From assembly GCF_011683955.1 (NCBI RefSeq), contig NZ_JAAQPI010000001.1, positions 310,001-374,000 on the forward strand: a DNA stretch of 64,000 nt, read 5' to 3'. Both the position numbers and the translations under genes were made by a program. The stretch is from Pseudomaricurvus alkylphenolicus (GTDB lineage: Bacteria; Pseudomonadota; Gammaproteobacteria; Pseudomonadales; Cellvibrionaceae). Below are positions 53,148 to 61,484 of this stretch, in pieces; the first letter of the stretch is position 1, and the number at the start of each line of letters is the position of its first letter. The notes below the pieces were generated by a model, which saw only the letters and a program-made list of their open reading frames with translations, ran no database searches and was not told the DNA's origin.

Positions 53148-53897
53148 ATGGCCCTGTCATTACAAGGTAAGGTCGCGCTGGTGACCGGTGCGGCCGGAGG
53201 CATAGGCGACGCCATTTGCCAGGCTCTGGCGGCCCGGGGCGTTCGCATTATTGCGGGGTACAACAGCAGTAGCGAACGGGCTCGTCATTTGTGTGAACAG
53301 CTGCCGGGCCAGGGACATATTGCCATGCACGCCCCGGTATTGGACAGCGCCGCGCTGAAAACACTGTCAGACAACCTGAGTCGCGACATCGGGCATCTGG
53401 ACATACTGGTGAACAACGCCGGCATGACTCAAGTGGTTGCCCACGACGATCTCGACGGATTGGGTGACGACGTTATCGATCAGATTTTTGCGACCAATGT
53501 GCGCGGAGCTTTTGCCTGCGTGCGCGCATTCAGACCGCTACTGCAAGAGAGCGGCGACGGATTGGTGGTGAACATTTCCTCCATTGCCGGCACTACGGCA
53601 GTGGGCAGCAATGTCGCTTACTGCGCCTCCAAGGCGGCGGTCAATTCCATGACCATGTCGCTGGCGCGGGCACTGGCCCCAGACATTCGAGTAGTGGCAG
53701 TGGCACCTGGTTGGGTGGATGGCGACTATGCCCGGCGCGCCGACCCGGTGTATCTGCAACAGCAGATAGATCACACGCCGTTAAAGCGCATTGCCCAAGC
53801 GCAGGATGTCGCCGATGCCGTGGTGGCACTGGCCTCAACCATGACTTTTAACACCGGCTGTGTAATTCCCGTTGATGGGGGACGGCCACTGATGTAA
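53148..53897 (+). CDS. SDR-family oxidoreductase
   Basis: Classical short-chain dehydrogenase of 249 residues. TGAAGGIG is the nucleotide motif, NNAG follows, and the catalytic Ser (NISSIAG), Tyr and Lys (YCASKAA) are in order, with GWVDGDYAR as the specificity loop. AAGGA lies 9 bases before the ATG at 53148; a start 9 bases earlier would overlap the previous gene. It is 5 bp after the HisD-like gene, so the pair may successively oxidise two hydroxyls of one polyol. Confidence 0.9.
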   Translation: MALSLQGKVALVTGAAGGIGDAICQALAARGVRIIAGYNSSSERARHLCEQLPGQGHIAMHAPVLDSAALKTLSDNLSRDIGHLDILVNNAGMTQVVAHDDLDGLGDDVIDQIFATNVRGAFACVRAFRPLLQESGDGLVVNISSIAGTTAVGSNVAYCASKAAVNSMTMSLARALAPDIRVVAVAPGWVDGDYARRADPVYLQQQIDHTPLKRIAQAQDVADAVVALASTMTFNTGCVIPVDGGRPLM

Positions 53898-53932
53898 CAA
53901 AGGTGTTAATCCCGATGCGGTACTGACAGGTC

Positions 53933-53950
53933 GGCCCACTTTCGTGGGCC
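53933..53950 (+). terminator. hairpin after the SDR gene
   Basis: GGCCCAC-TTTC-GTGGGCC is a perfect 7-bp stem, 36 bp after the SDR stop and 19 bp before the next ATG. No T-run follows, so it is a weak terminator or a processing/attenuation stem. Confidence 0.45.
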
Positions 53951-53968
53951 CGCCACTTGAGGTGAAAA

Positions 53969-54862
53969 ATGAAGATCACTGCAAGGAGGTTTGTCTCATT
54001 TGGATACCGATATCGCAGGTTTTTTTGTGCGATGTTAGGCTGCTGTTGCCTGTGGCAGGAAGTCGCTCTTGCATCTTCGGTAACCATCACCTATGCAGAC
54101 CTGGAAGGTCGAAACGAAGAATCTCAGTTTGCCTACGCCGTCCTGGAGTTGGTTCTGCAACGGTCCGGCGGGGCCTTCAAGTTGCAGAAATCGAAAACCG
54201 AAATGACGGATTCCCGTGCCCGACAACAGTTGGTCAGCGGAAAAATTGATGTTTCCTGGCTGGGCATCAGCGACGTCATGCCCAAGGAAATCACCCTGAT
54301 TCCCATACCACTGACCCGCGGCATCTTAGGGAAGCGGGTACTGGTCATCCGCGGTCACGATCGGCAAAAATTCAAACACATTCACAGTATCTCGGACCTG
54401 CAACCATTAACGGCGGGGCTTGGCCTCGGTTGGCCGATAACCACCATCCTAGCGAGTAACGGCCTGCCGGTAACATCTGTCAGCAATATAAATTCCATCT
54501 TCAAAATGTTGGCCTCCGGCCGCATCGACTACATTCCACTCGGTGCCAACGAAGCTCGATCATTTGTATCAATGTACCAGGCACATTTTGAAGACATCGA
54601 CCTCGTTAGCGATTTTTATCTGGACATACCCAGGTACGACTTTTTCTTTTTTGTACACCGAGACAACCTCAAACTGCACGAACTTCTCCTTGCCGGCTTC
54701 GCCAGTGCCTATGAGGACGGCAGTTACATGACATTGTATCAATCCCATCCCCAACACTTTCCATTGAAAGAACTGGCGTTGGAGCAGCGCCGCGCCATCC
54801 TGTTTGAAAATCCCCTGATGACCCGGGAAATACAGCATATCGACACCCGCTACTGGCAGTAA
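53969..54862 (+). CDS. orphan periplasmic solute-binding-like protein
   Basis: A 297-residue exported protein with a signal peptide to about residue 36 (VALAS) and a bilobal SBP_bac_3-like body. The first lobe begins with VTITYADLEGRNEE and SGKIDVSWLGISD; hinge-return segments are LGLGWPITTILASNG and IFKMLASGRIDYIPLG. No permease or ATPase gene is adjacent. It could be the receptor of a distant transporter, a sensor accessory, or a tethered signalling protein. It resembles the extracellular modules of sensor kinases. Function unknown. Confidence 0.7.
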   Translation: MKITARRFVSFGYRYRRFFCAMLGCCCLWQEVALASSVTITYADLEGRNEESQFAYAVLELVLQRSGGAFKLQKSKTEMTDSRARQQLVSGKIDVSWLGISDVMPKEITLIPIPLTRGILGKRVLVIRGHDRQKFKHIHSISDLQPLTAGLGLGWPITTILASNGLPVTSVSNINSIFKMLASGRIDYIPLGANEARSFVSMYQAHFEDIDLVSDFYLDIPRYDFFFFVHRDNLKLHELLLAGFASAYEDGSYMTLYQSHPQHFPLKELALEQRRAILFENPLMTREIQHIDTRYWQ

Positions 54863-54913
54863 TCCGCACTAAAAAACAGCCCGCTTATAGCCATTGGAAG
54901 CAAGACAATTTCG

Positions 54914-54974
54914 GCCTCATCAATGAGGTAATTTGCCTCATACAAAGTCAAAATCGATGCTCACTGAGGTAAAT
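54914..54974. promoter_or_regulatory. TGAGG operator cluster upstream of MocA pair B
   Basis: TGAGGTAATTTGCCTCA (54924-54940) is an imperfect 17-bp palindrome; CCTCATCAATGAGG overlaps its left side and TGAGGTAAAT (54965-54974) repeats the half-site. The same TGAGGyAA half-sites flank LacI 2 at 37879-37893 and 37909. Confidence 0.6.
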
Positions 54975-55076
54975 ATCGCATAGTTGTCACACCGAGAACT
55001 GTCTACCATTTCTTCAAATGGAAGGTTCCGAAACCTCCTCATTCAATTGCTAAACTGGATTAAAGGAGACTGTGTT

Positions 55077-56138
55077 ATGAGCAATAGTCCACGCCGAGTC
55101 GTCGGTATCTGTTTTGACCATATGCACATCGGTGACTTGCTCGGCAAGGCACAGGCATCCGATGTTTATGAAGTGGTAGGTGTTTATGACACCCAACCGG
55201 AACGTATGGCAGAGGTCTGTGACGATTTGGAAATCCTCCCGCAACTGCAATATACCGACTGGCAACAACTGTTGGATGCGACTCGACCCGATCTGGCGAT
55301 AGTCTGCTCCCCAACCGCGCAACACGCGGATTGGGCCGAACGCCTGGCGCAGCGTGGAATTCATATCCTGCTGGAGAAGCCCTTCGCGGTATCCGCAGAG
55401 GATGCGCAGCGCTGTATTGACGCCGCTGAGAACTACGGCGTGCAACTTGCCATCAATTGGCCTCTGGCCTGGTACCCGCCACATCGCACCAGCCGACGTA
55501 TGATTGCCGAAGGCCTGATTGGTGACGTGATCGAAGTCCATTACTACGACGGCAATCGTGGCCCCCAATACCACGTGCACGCTAAGAAGGAAGTGGAAAA
55601 CCCGGTTAATGTCGAAGACACCTGGTGGTTCAATCCCGATGCAGGGGGCGGTTCGATGCTCGACTACCTGGGATACGGCGTCACCCTCGCCACCTGGATG
55701 CGAGACGGTGAACTCCCCACAGAGGTCAGCGCCGTCACTCATGTTCCGACCCAATACCGGGTGGATATGCAAAGTGTTGTGGTGGCGAAATACGCCAGTG
55801 GGCTGTCCTGCTTTCAAACTCGCTGGGGCACATTTACCGACCCCTGGATAAACCAGCCACAACCCTTCTGTGGATTTGTGGTTGTGGGAACCGAGGGCAC
55901 CATCATGAGTCGTGACTATGCCGATACCGTGATGATTCAAACCCGAGCCAACCCGGAAGCAACCGCCATACCTGTCGACGAGTTTACCAAGAACGATATC
56001 TTCACTTATCTCCATGACAGCCTGGACCAAGGTCATCAGGTAGATGGCCCTTGCGGCCCGGAAATCTCCCTGGGTGCGCAACGTATTGCCGATGCGGCCG
56101 TCGCCAGTGTCAAAGAAGGTCGGCCGGTACGGCTTTGA
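55077..56138 (+). CDS. Gfo/Idh/MocA-like dehydrogenase, pair B gene 1
   Basis: A 353-residue homolog of the 39009 protein. About two thirds of positions look identical by eye, including the unusual FDHMHIGD loop, LLEKPFAV, YYDGNRGPQYH and RWGTFTDPW. ATG 55077 with AAAGGAGA upstream is chosen; the in-frame extension to 54984 has no ribosome site. It begins a plus-strand unit with its partner and an ABC importer. Probably the same reaction as pair A in a different substrate branch. Confidence 0.9.
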   Translation: MSNSPRRVVGICFDHMHIGDLLGKAQASDVYEVVGVYDTQPERMAEVCDDLEILPQLQYTDWQQLLDATRPDLAIVCSPTAQHADWAERLAQRGIHILLEKPFAVSAEDAQRCIDAAENYGVQLAINWPLAWYPPHRTSRRMIAEGLIGDVIEVHYYDGNRGPQYHVHAKKEVENPVNVEDTWWFNPDAGGGSMLDYLGYGVTLATWMRDGELPTEVSAVTHVPTQYRVDMQSVVVAKYASGLSCFQTRWGTFTDPWINQPQPFCGFVVVGTEGTIMSRDYADTVMIQTRANPEATAIPVDEFTKNDIFTYLHDSLDQGHQVDGPCGPEISLGAQRIADAAVASVKEGRPVRL

Positions 56139-56174
56139 ACAAACTGCTTACTCTCTATCACTACAGGTGAAGTT

Positions 56175-57284
56175 ATGACAAATCCTTACGACTCTGCAGC
56201 GGCGTCATCAAACGAGCAGAGCAACATGAATATTCTGGTGCCGCCAGTCCGTATGCCGGCATCTGATCAACACTGTATCGCACTGGTTGGCTGCGGTGCC
56301 ATTGGCAGAATCCAACTGTACTCCTACCGGCAAGCGGGTTGGAATGTTGCCCTGATCTGCGACAAGGACGAAGCGGCAGCCTGCAACGCCCGCGACGAAC
56401 ACTTTCCCAATGCGGATATCACCACAGATTTTCAAGAGGTACTCAAGCGCGATGATATCACCGTAGTGGACCTGGCGTTGCACCTGGATATTCGCCCGGA
56501 GTTTGTTCGCCAGGCGCTATTGGCGGGCAAGCATGTTCTTAGCCAAAAACCCTTTGTCGAGAAGCTCAGCGAGGGCGTTGAACTGGCGCAAGTGGCCGAG
56601 AGCCAGGGAGTCACTCTGGCGGTCAACCAAAATGGCCGCTGGGCGCCACACTTCCGTGCATTGCGGACAGTGATTGAAGGCGGTCATATTGGCGAGGTGG
56701 CCTCTGCGGATTTTTCTGCCTATTGGGCCCACGACGAATTGGTAGCAAACCATGTCTTGGGCAAAGACCCCAATCTCGTACTCTATGACTTCGCCATTCA
56801 TTGGTTCGATCTGATCGCCGGGTTGTTCCCCGAGCACGATGCCAAGAGCGTTTACGCCATTACCGGCAAGCGCGAAGGACAACTGGTAGAGGTACCAACC
56901 ATGGCATCAGTGATTATCGATTACGGATCTTTGCAGGTCACTGTCAATATGCGGGCCAGTGCGCGACAGGAGGACTCTGGCTACTTCCATGTCAACGGTT
57001 CCAGAGGCAAAGTGGAAATTGCCGGCCATTCCCTCGGCGGAGACAGCCTGCAAGTGGTGACCGAATCTGGCTCCACCGTCATTGAAGTGGAACGCGACTG
57101 GTTTCCCCATGCACTGATCGGCAGTATGGCGGATTTTCTGTGTGCCATCGAAAACGGTGAGCAACCTACCGCACACCCGCGGTCAAGCCTGGCCGGACTG
57201 TCGCTCTGTTTTGCCGCTATGGAGTCAGCGGCTACTGGAAAACCCGTCGACCCCGCCGGTGTCAGTACCCGTTACGGGCTCTGA
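56175..57284 (+). CDS. Gfo/Idh/MocA dehydrogenase, pair B gene 2
   Basis: A 369-residue homolog of the 37891 protein. It has VGCGAIGRIQ, SQKPFVE, NQNGRWAPHF and DFAIHWFDLIAG, and ends in a similar VSTR segment. It is 36 bp after gene 1. The common Gln in SQKPF and the same gene order as pair A show that both genes were duplicated as a unit. NAD(P)-linked oxidation or reduction of a sugar or keto-sugar is expected. Confidence 0.9.
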   Translation: MTNPYDSAAASSNEQSNMNILVPPVRMPASDQHCIALVGCGAIGRIQLYSYRQAGWNVALICDKDEAAACNARDEHFPNADITTDFQEVLKRDDITVVDLALHLDIRPEFVRQALLAGKHVLSQKPFVEKLSEGVELAQVAESQGVTLAVNQNGRWAPHFRALRTVIEGGHIGEVASADFSAYWAHDELVANHVLGKDPNLVLYDFAIHWFDLIAGLFPEHDAKSVYAITGKREGQLVEVPTMASVIIDYGSLQVTVNMRASARQEDSGYFHVNGSRGKVEIAGHSLGGDSLQVVTESGSTVIEVERDWFPHALIGSMADFLCAIENGEQPTAHPRSSLAGLSLCFAAMESAATGKPVDPAGVSTRYGL

Positions 57285-57471
57285 CCCAAGCCGTGCGCCT
57301 GCCGGCCGCGCAAGGTTACCAACCTGGCCGGTGGGGACGGTAGACAAAAGTGAATGACAAGATTGGAACATCAATGGTCAAGTTCTGCATAGTTTGCGAT
57401 TGGAAATCCCTCTACTCTGAACCTTGAGTATTCTGATAGCGAACCCCTTTGTAAGGGAGGTACTGATAACA

Positions 57472-58713
57472 ATGATAAAGTGGCATATCCCATTGCTGGT
57501 GGCCTGTTTGTTCGTCTTCGGAGGCAATGCCTTTGCAGACAAAACCCCTGTAGAAGTCTGGTACACCTACATTGCCGACTCCGAAGAAGAGCAATTGTTT
57601 TTCCGAGCCATAGAGGCTTTTGAGCAGAACAACCAAGACATCGACGTAAACCCTGTTCGCGTTCCCTACCTGCAAATGCTGCAGCAGTTTATTACTGCCT
57701 CCCAGGGAGGTGAGGCGCCGGACCTGGTACGCTTAAACAGCCGTGACCTGGGCAAAATCGGTCAGGTCAGAGTCAATGGTGCGCCACTGCTGGAAGATCT
57801 GCGTCCTCACCTGACACCGATGGAGCGCTCCCGCATCGACGTTCGCGCCATGAACGCCATGCGCTACAACCATGCTCTTTACAGCCTTCCTGTCAGCCAG
57901 GCCAGCCTCTCACTGATCTATAACAAAGATATTTTCGATGCTCACGGCCTTCCCTATCCGCAGGACGATTGGAGCATCGATGACATGTTAAAGGTGGCGC
58001 AATTACTGACGAAAGGCGAGGTCAGGGGCCTGGCGGTTCCCATCCGGGTTTACTACTGGTGGATCGCCTTCCAGACCGGGTTTGGCGGCTGGCTGTTTGA
58101 TGGCGATGGCAACCCTACGCTCAATTCAGTCGGCTCCGCCGAAGCTCTGCAATGGGTTCTGGATCTTGAACTCAAACACGGTGTGGTAGCGCCCGGCACC
58201 GGCTTTGACGTCGAAGCGGTAAAAACCCAATTCCAACAGGGCAAGGCCGCTATGACCATCGATGGCCCCTGGAACTGGAAATCCTATACCGACGCCGGCC
58301 TTAACCTCGGGCAGGCGCTACTGCCCACCGTACCTCAATCCGGCAAGCGCATGTCGCCATTGCTCGCCTATATCGGCTGGTCCATTTCAAAGCAGAGCCC
58401 CAACAAAGTTGCCACCGCCCGCCTTGCCAAGTGGTTGGCCTCAGATACAGTGCAACGTACCTTTGCACTGCAAACCTACACGCCCCCCACCAGCGTTAGT
58501 CTCAAGGACGACCCGGCCATTACCGGTGATCTGAATCTGAGTGGATTTATTCGCCAGACGGAAGTCGCCACACCGGCACCGACCACCCAAGCAATGTCCC
58601 TGGCCTATGAACCGTTGAACACAGCCATCGAACTGGTCTACACCGGCAAGATGAACCCTGCTGCCGCGTTGTCGGCAGCCAACGATAACCTTGCGTCCAA
58701 CCTGGAGAGATGA
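57472..58713 (+). CDS. ABC sugar-binding protein (MalE-type)
   Basis: Periplasmic extracellular solute-binding protein family 1, 413 residues from ATG 57472. Signal peptide to about residue 22 (FGGNAFA), then VEVWYTYIADSEEE. The core has APDLVRLNSRDLG, LYSLPVSQASLSLIYNKD and KAAMTIDGPWNW, typical of MalE-like oligosaccharide receptors. The GGGAGG site is about 11 bases before the ATG. It is followed by overlapping permease genes. Ligand probably a di- or oligosaccharide. Confidence 0.92.
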   Translation: MIKWHIPLLVACLFVFGGNAFADKTPVEVWYTYIADSEEEQLFFRAIEAFEQNNQDIDVNPVRVPYLQMLQQFITASQGGEAPDLVRLNSRDLGKIGQVRVNGAPLLEDLRPHLTPMERSRIDVRAMNAMRYNHALYSLPVSQASLSLIYNKDIFDAHGLPYPQDDWSIDDMLKVAQLLTKGEVRGLAVPIRVYYWWIAFQTGFGGWLFDGDGNPTLNSVGSAEALQWVLDLELKHGVVAPGTGFDVEAVKTQFQQGKAAMTIDGPWNWKSYTDAGLNLGQALLPTVPQSGKRMSPLLAYIGWSISKQSPNKVATARLAKWLASDTVQRTFALQTYTPPTSVSLKDDPAITGDLNLSGFIRQTEVATPAPTTQAMSLAYEPLNTAIELVYTGKMNPAAALSAANDNLASNLER

Positions 58714-60203
58714 CCGTGACTCGAATTGCTCCCCTGCCGCCGGTTATCGCAGGTCTGTTGTTTTTTCTGCTGTCTTTGAGCGTCAATGCCGGAACCTTGA
58801 CTGAGGTAAGAGTTGTCTCAGAAGCGCAGAAGTACCGAACCATTCAAATCGAGGTATCAGTCACAGACGCTCGCGATGTAGATCGATACGAGGTCTGGTT
58901 TTCTGAACAACCTTTTCGTACGTTAACAGACGCCTTGCTGCACTCCCAGGTACAGGTGGCGGACACCTCCAGGCTGGAGAGAGTACCCGAAGGAGCAGCC
59001 TACGAGGATTGCTGGGAGGACGGCTTGCCGACCCACCGGGATCCATTCGGCAGCCCCGTCATCAGTCCCGCCGCCAAACGCTGGTCATGCCAGCTGACCG
59101 GATTAATCCCTAATACTGACTATTGGATTGCCGTGGTTGCCGTTGACTACAGCGGACAGCTATTGAGCGGCCAAGACAGCCTGTCGCCAATCAAAACTCG
59201 CACCGACATACCGGACCAACTGCCAGCTCCTCCGGATACACGGCCTGTTCTGAGCATCCTGACCTCAATCGTTATTTGTCTGCTGGCACTGTTTATTTAT
59301 TTGCGCCGACAGGATATGCGCAGCGGAAAAGCCAGCGCCAACGTCGCCCACGCCTACGTGGCTCCAGCGTTGATCGCCCTGGCGGTATTAAGCTTTTACC
59401 CCATTGTTTACGGCATTTGGTTATCCTTTACCGATGCCCATCAGTCCCGGCTGGGACAAGAGAGCTTTATTGGTCTGACCAACTTCGTCGAAGTGTTTAC
59501 CAGCCCCGGATTTGGAAGAGTAACCCTGTTCACCATTATCTGGTCGGTTGCCAATGTGACGGCACATGTCGGGTTTGGATTGATGCTGGCACTGGTGTTG
59601 ACAAAAGCGCACCTGAAAGGAAAGCTGTTTTACCGGACCATTCTGCTCATGCCCTGGGCAATCCCCGCCTACATCTCCATTCTGGCCTGGAAGGGAATCC
59701 TGCAAACAGACGGCCTTTTTAATAACATTCTCGGAACCGAAATCGAGCTGTTGTCTCAGGTCACCTCCGCCCAAGTCCTGGTTATTCTGGTCAATATCTG
59801 GCTGGGCATTCCCTTTATGATGATGTCCCTCAGTGGTGCTCTGATGGCAATTCCCGGAGACATGTATGAGGCCGCGGACCTCGATGGCGTCAGTAAATGG
59901 GACCAGTTTATACACCTGACTCTGCCCAACCTGAAAAGCACCATAACCCCGTTGAGTCTGTTGGGCTTTATCTGGTCTTTCAATATGTTTACCGTGATTT
60001 ACCTGATCACACGTGGCAACCCGAGTGTGGACTTTGGCCAGCCGGGCGCCACCGATATTCTGATCACCTATGTCTATGACGTCGCCTTTGATTACGGTCG
60101 CTACGGTGTCGCCGCCGCCTGGTCAGTGATTATCTTCTTGATGCTGGTGGCCTTCTCCTGGGTCTATGTGAAGAAAACCAAAGCAACGGAGGCCGTGGCA
60201 TGA
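58710..60203 (+). CDS. ABC sugar permease (MalF-type) with N-terminal extracytoplasmic domain
   Basis: A 497-residue MalF-like permease, much longer than the usual 290-320. A signal-like segment (1-27, ending SVNA) is followed by a domain of about 140 residues with FN3-like strands (VDRYEVWF, LTGLIPNTDYWIAVVAVDYSG) and two Cys that could pair. A membrane helix near 172-192 leads into the permease with about six helices. The EAA loop is EAADLDGVSKWDQFIHLTLP. The start overlaps the MalE stop by 4 bp (ATGA). The exported domain may contact the binding protein. Confidence 0.88.
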   Translation: MTVTRIAPLPPVIAGLLFFLLSLSVNAGTLTEVRVVSEAQKYRTIQIEVSVTDARDVDRYEVWFSEQPFRTLTDALLHSQVQVADTSRLERVPEGAAYEDCWEDGLPTHRDPFGSPVISPAAKRWSCQLTGLIPNTDYWIAVVAVDYSGQLLSGQDSLSPIKTRTDIPDQLPAPPDTRPVLSILTSIVICLLALFIYLRRQDMRSGKASANVAHAYVAPALIALAVLSFYPIVYGIWLSFTDAHQSRLGQESFIGLTNFVEVFTSPGFGRVTLFTIIWSVANVTAHVGFGLMLALVLTKAHLKGKLFYRTILLMPWAIPAYISILAWKGILQTDGLFNNILGTEIELLSQVTSAQVLVILVNIWLGIPFMMMSLSGALMAIPGDMYEAADLDGVSKWDQFIHLTLPNLKSTITPLSLLGFIWSFNMFTVIYLITRGNPSVDFGQPGATDILITYVYDVAFDYGRYGVAAAWSVIIFLMLVAFSWVYVKKTKATEAVA

Positions 60204-61480
60204 ACAGCAGACTACTGACAAACGGAATGATTGACGTGAGCAACCCCAACATTGCGCAACAGTGGTATGTGCCGATTGAAATTCAGATGTTGCAACGCTG
60301 GCTGTTATGCGCTGTGTTGATGAATTTGATCGTTCTGGGCGGAGAATTATTGAGGAGTGACACGACCGGCATTTACCTTACCGGACTTGGCGTGGGGTCT
60401 CTGATGATCACCCGCCTGTTGCTCCCCGATGGTACTGCCAGTTGGCAGAGATGGGCGGCTCTGGGGTTTGCAGCCATTGGGTTGGTGCTGGGGCTCGTAT
60501 CCCTTTGGAACAGCGATCTTTCCGTCTACGACTACTGGTCTCGCGGCTGGCTGATTCTGCCCGCAGCTCTGACCGTCTCATGGCTGACCTCCGCTTCAAT
60601 CGCGGACTGGTGCTCCGGCATCTCGGCCGACCGAGCTGAGGCCGGGCTGGCCAGGAACAAGCGACTGGAAGTGACGTTGGAAGCGGTCGGCTCTCACACC
60701 TTATTGATTCACGCGGTAGCCTTGGTGATTATTCCACTGGTGTGGATTTTCGACGTGGCGGTGTCACCCGGCAACGTTCTCGGGGGTGAGATAGGAGACG
60801 CTTTTACCCTGGAGCACTTCGAAGTTATCCTGGGATCACCCACCTTTTGGGTGTGGACCAAGAACTCGTTGATCGTCAGTCTCGGTACCACATTGCTGGG
60901 TCTGAGTCTGGCGGTGCCGGCCGGCTACGCCTTTAGTCGCTTTGACTTCAGTGGCAAGAAACAGTCCATGTTTGCCTTTATGCTGATCCAGATGTTTCCC
61001 GGCATCATTATTCTGGTGCCCTATTTTATGGTGATGAAAACCCTGGGTCTGCTCAATACCAGTATCGGTCTGATTATCGCTTATTCAGTTACCACACTGC
61101 CGTTGTGTGTGTGGATGCTTAAGGGATTTTTCGACACGGTACCTCGGGAACTCGAAGAAGCTGCTATGCTGGACGGTTGCACACAGCTGCAGATCTTTTT
61201 CAAAATCGTGCTGCCGCTATCGTTGCCGGCAGTCGCGATTACCGCCCTGTTTTCGTTTCTCAGTGCCTGGAACGAATTCCTGTTGGCTCTGGTATTTAAT
61301 ACATCCAACGATCAATTTACTCTGCCCGTCGGCCTGGCCTCAATGATTCCGTCCACCGGCCAGCGCTGGGGCGACTTCGCAGCGGCCAGTATCCTGGTGA
61401 GCACGCCGGTCGTTATCCTGTTTATGTTATTTCAAAAATCACTGGTACAAGGCTTGAGTGCCGGTGCGGTAAAGGGCTGA
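60200..61480 (+). CDS. ABC sugar permease (MalG-type) with N-terminal extension
   Basis: A 426-residue MalG-like permease. About 150 residues with several hydrophobic helices (WLLCAVLMNLIVLGG, AALGFAAIGLVLGLVSLW, LILPAALTVSWLTSA) precede the standard portion. That begins with TLLIHAVALVIIPLVWIF and ends with QGLSAGAVKG. The EAA loop is ELEEAAMLDGCTQLQIFFKIVLP. Its ATG overlaps the MalF-like stop. The extension may pair with the extra domain of the MalF-like subunit. Confidence 0.9.
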   Translation: MNSRLLTNGMIDVSNPNIAQQWYVPIEIQMLQRWLLCAVLMNLIVLGGELLRSDTTGIYLTGLGVGSLMITRLLLPDGTASWQRWAALGFAAIGLVLGLVSLWNSDLSVYDYWSRGWLILPAALTVSWLTSASIADWCSGISADRAEAGLARNKRLEVTLEAVGSHTLLIHAVALVIIPLVWIFDVAVSPGNVLGGEIGDAFTLEHFEVILGSPTFWVWTKNSLIVSLGTTLLGLSLAVPAGYAFSRFDFSGKKQSMFAFMLIQMFPGIIILVPYFMVMKTLGLLNTSIGLIIAYSVTTLPLCVWMLKGFFDTVPRELEEAAMLDGCTQLQIFFKIVLPLSLPAVAITALFSFLSAWNEFLLALVFNTSNDQFTLPVGLASMIPSTGQRWGDFAAASILVSTPVVILFMLFQKSLVQGLSAGAVKG

Positions 61481-61484
61481 GACT

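Noticed and set aside
51862-53160. 432-codon open frame on the minus strand opposite the HisD-like gene
   Set aside because: Spans the same DNA as a conserved enzyme; its translation is low-complexity and lacks family motifs.
57302-57331. GC-rich CCGGCC...GGCCGG stem after MocA pair B as a terminator
   Set aside because: Interrupted stem and no T-tract; the downstream ABC genes may still be co-transcribed.
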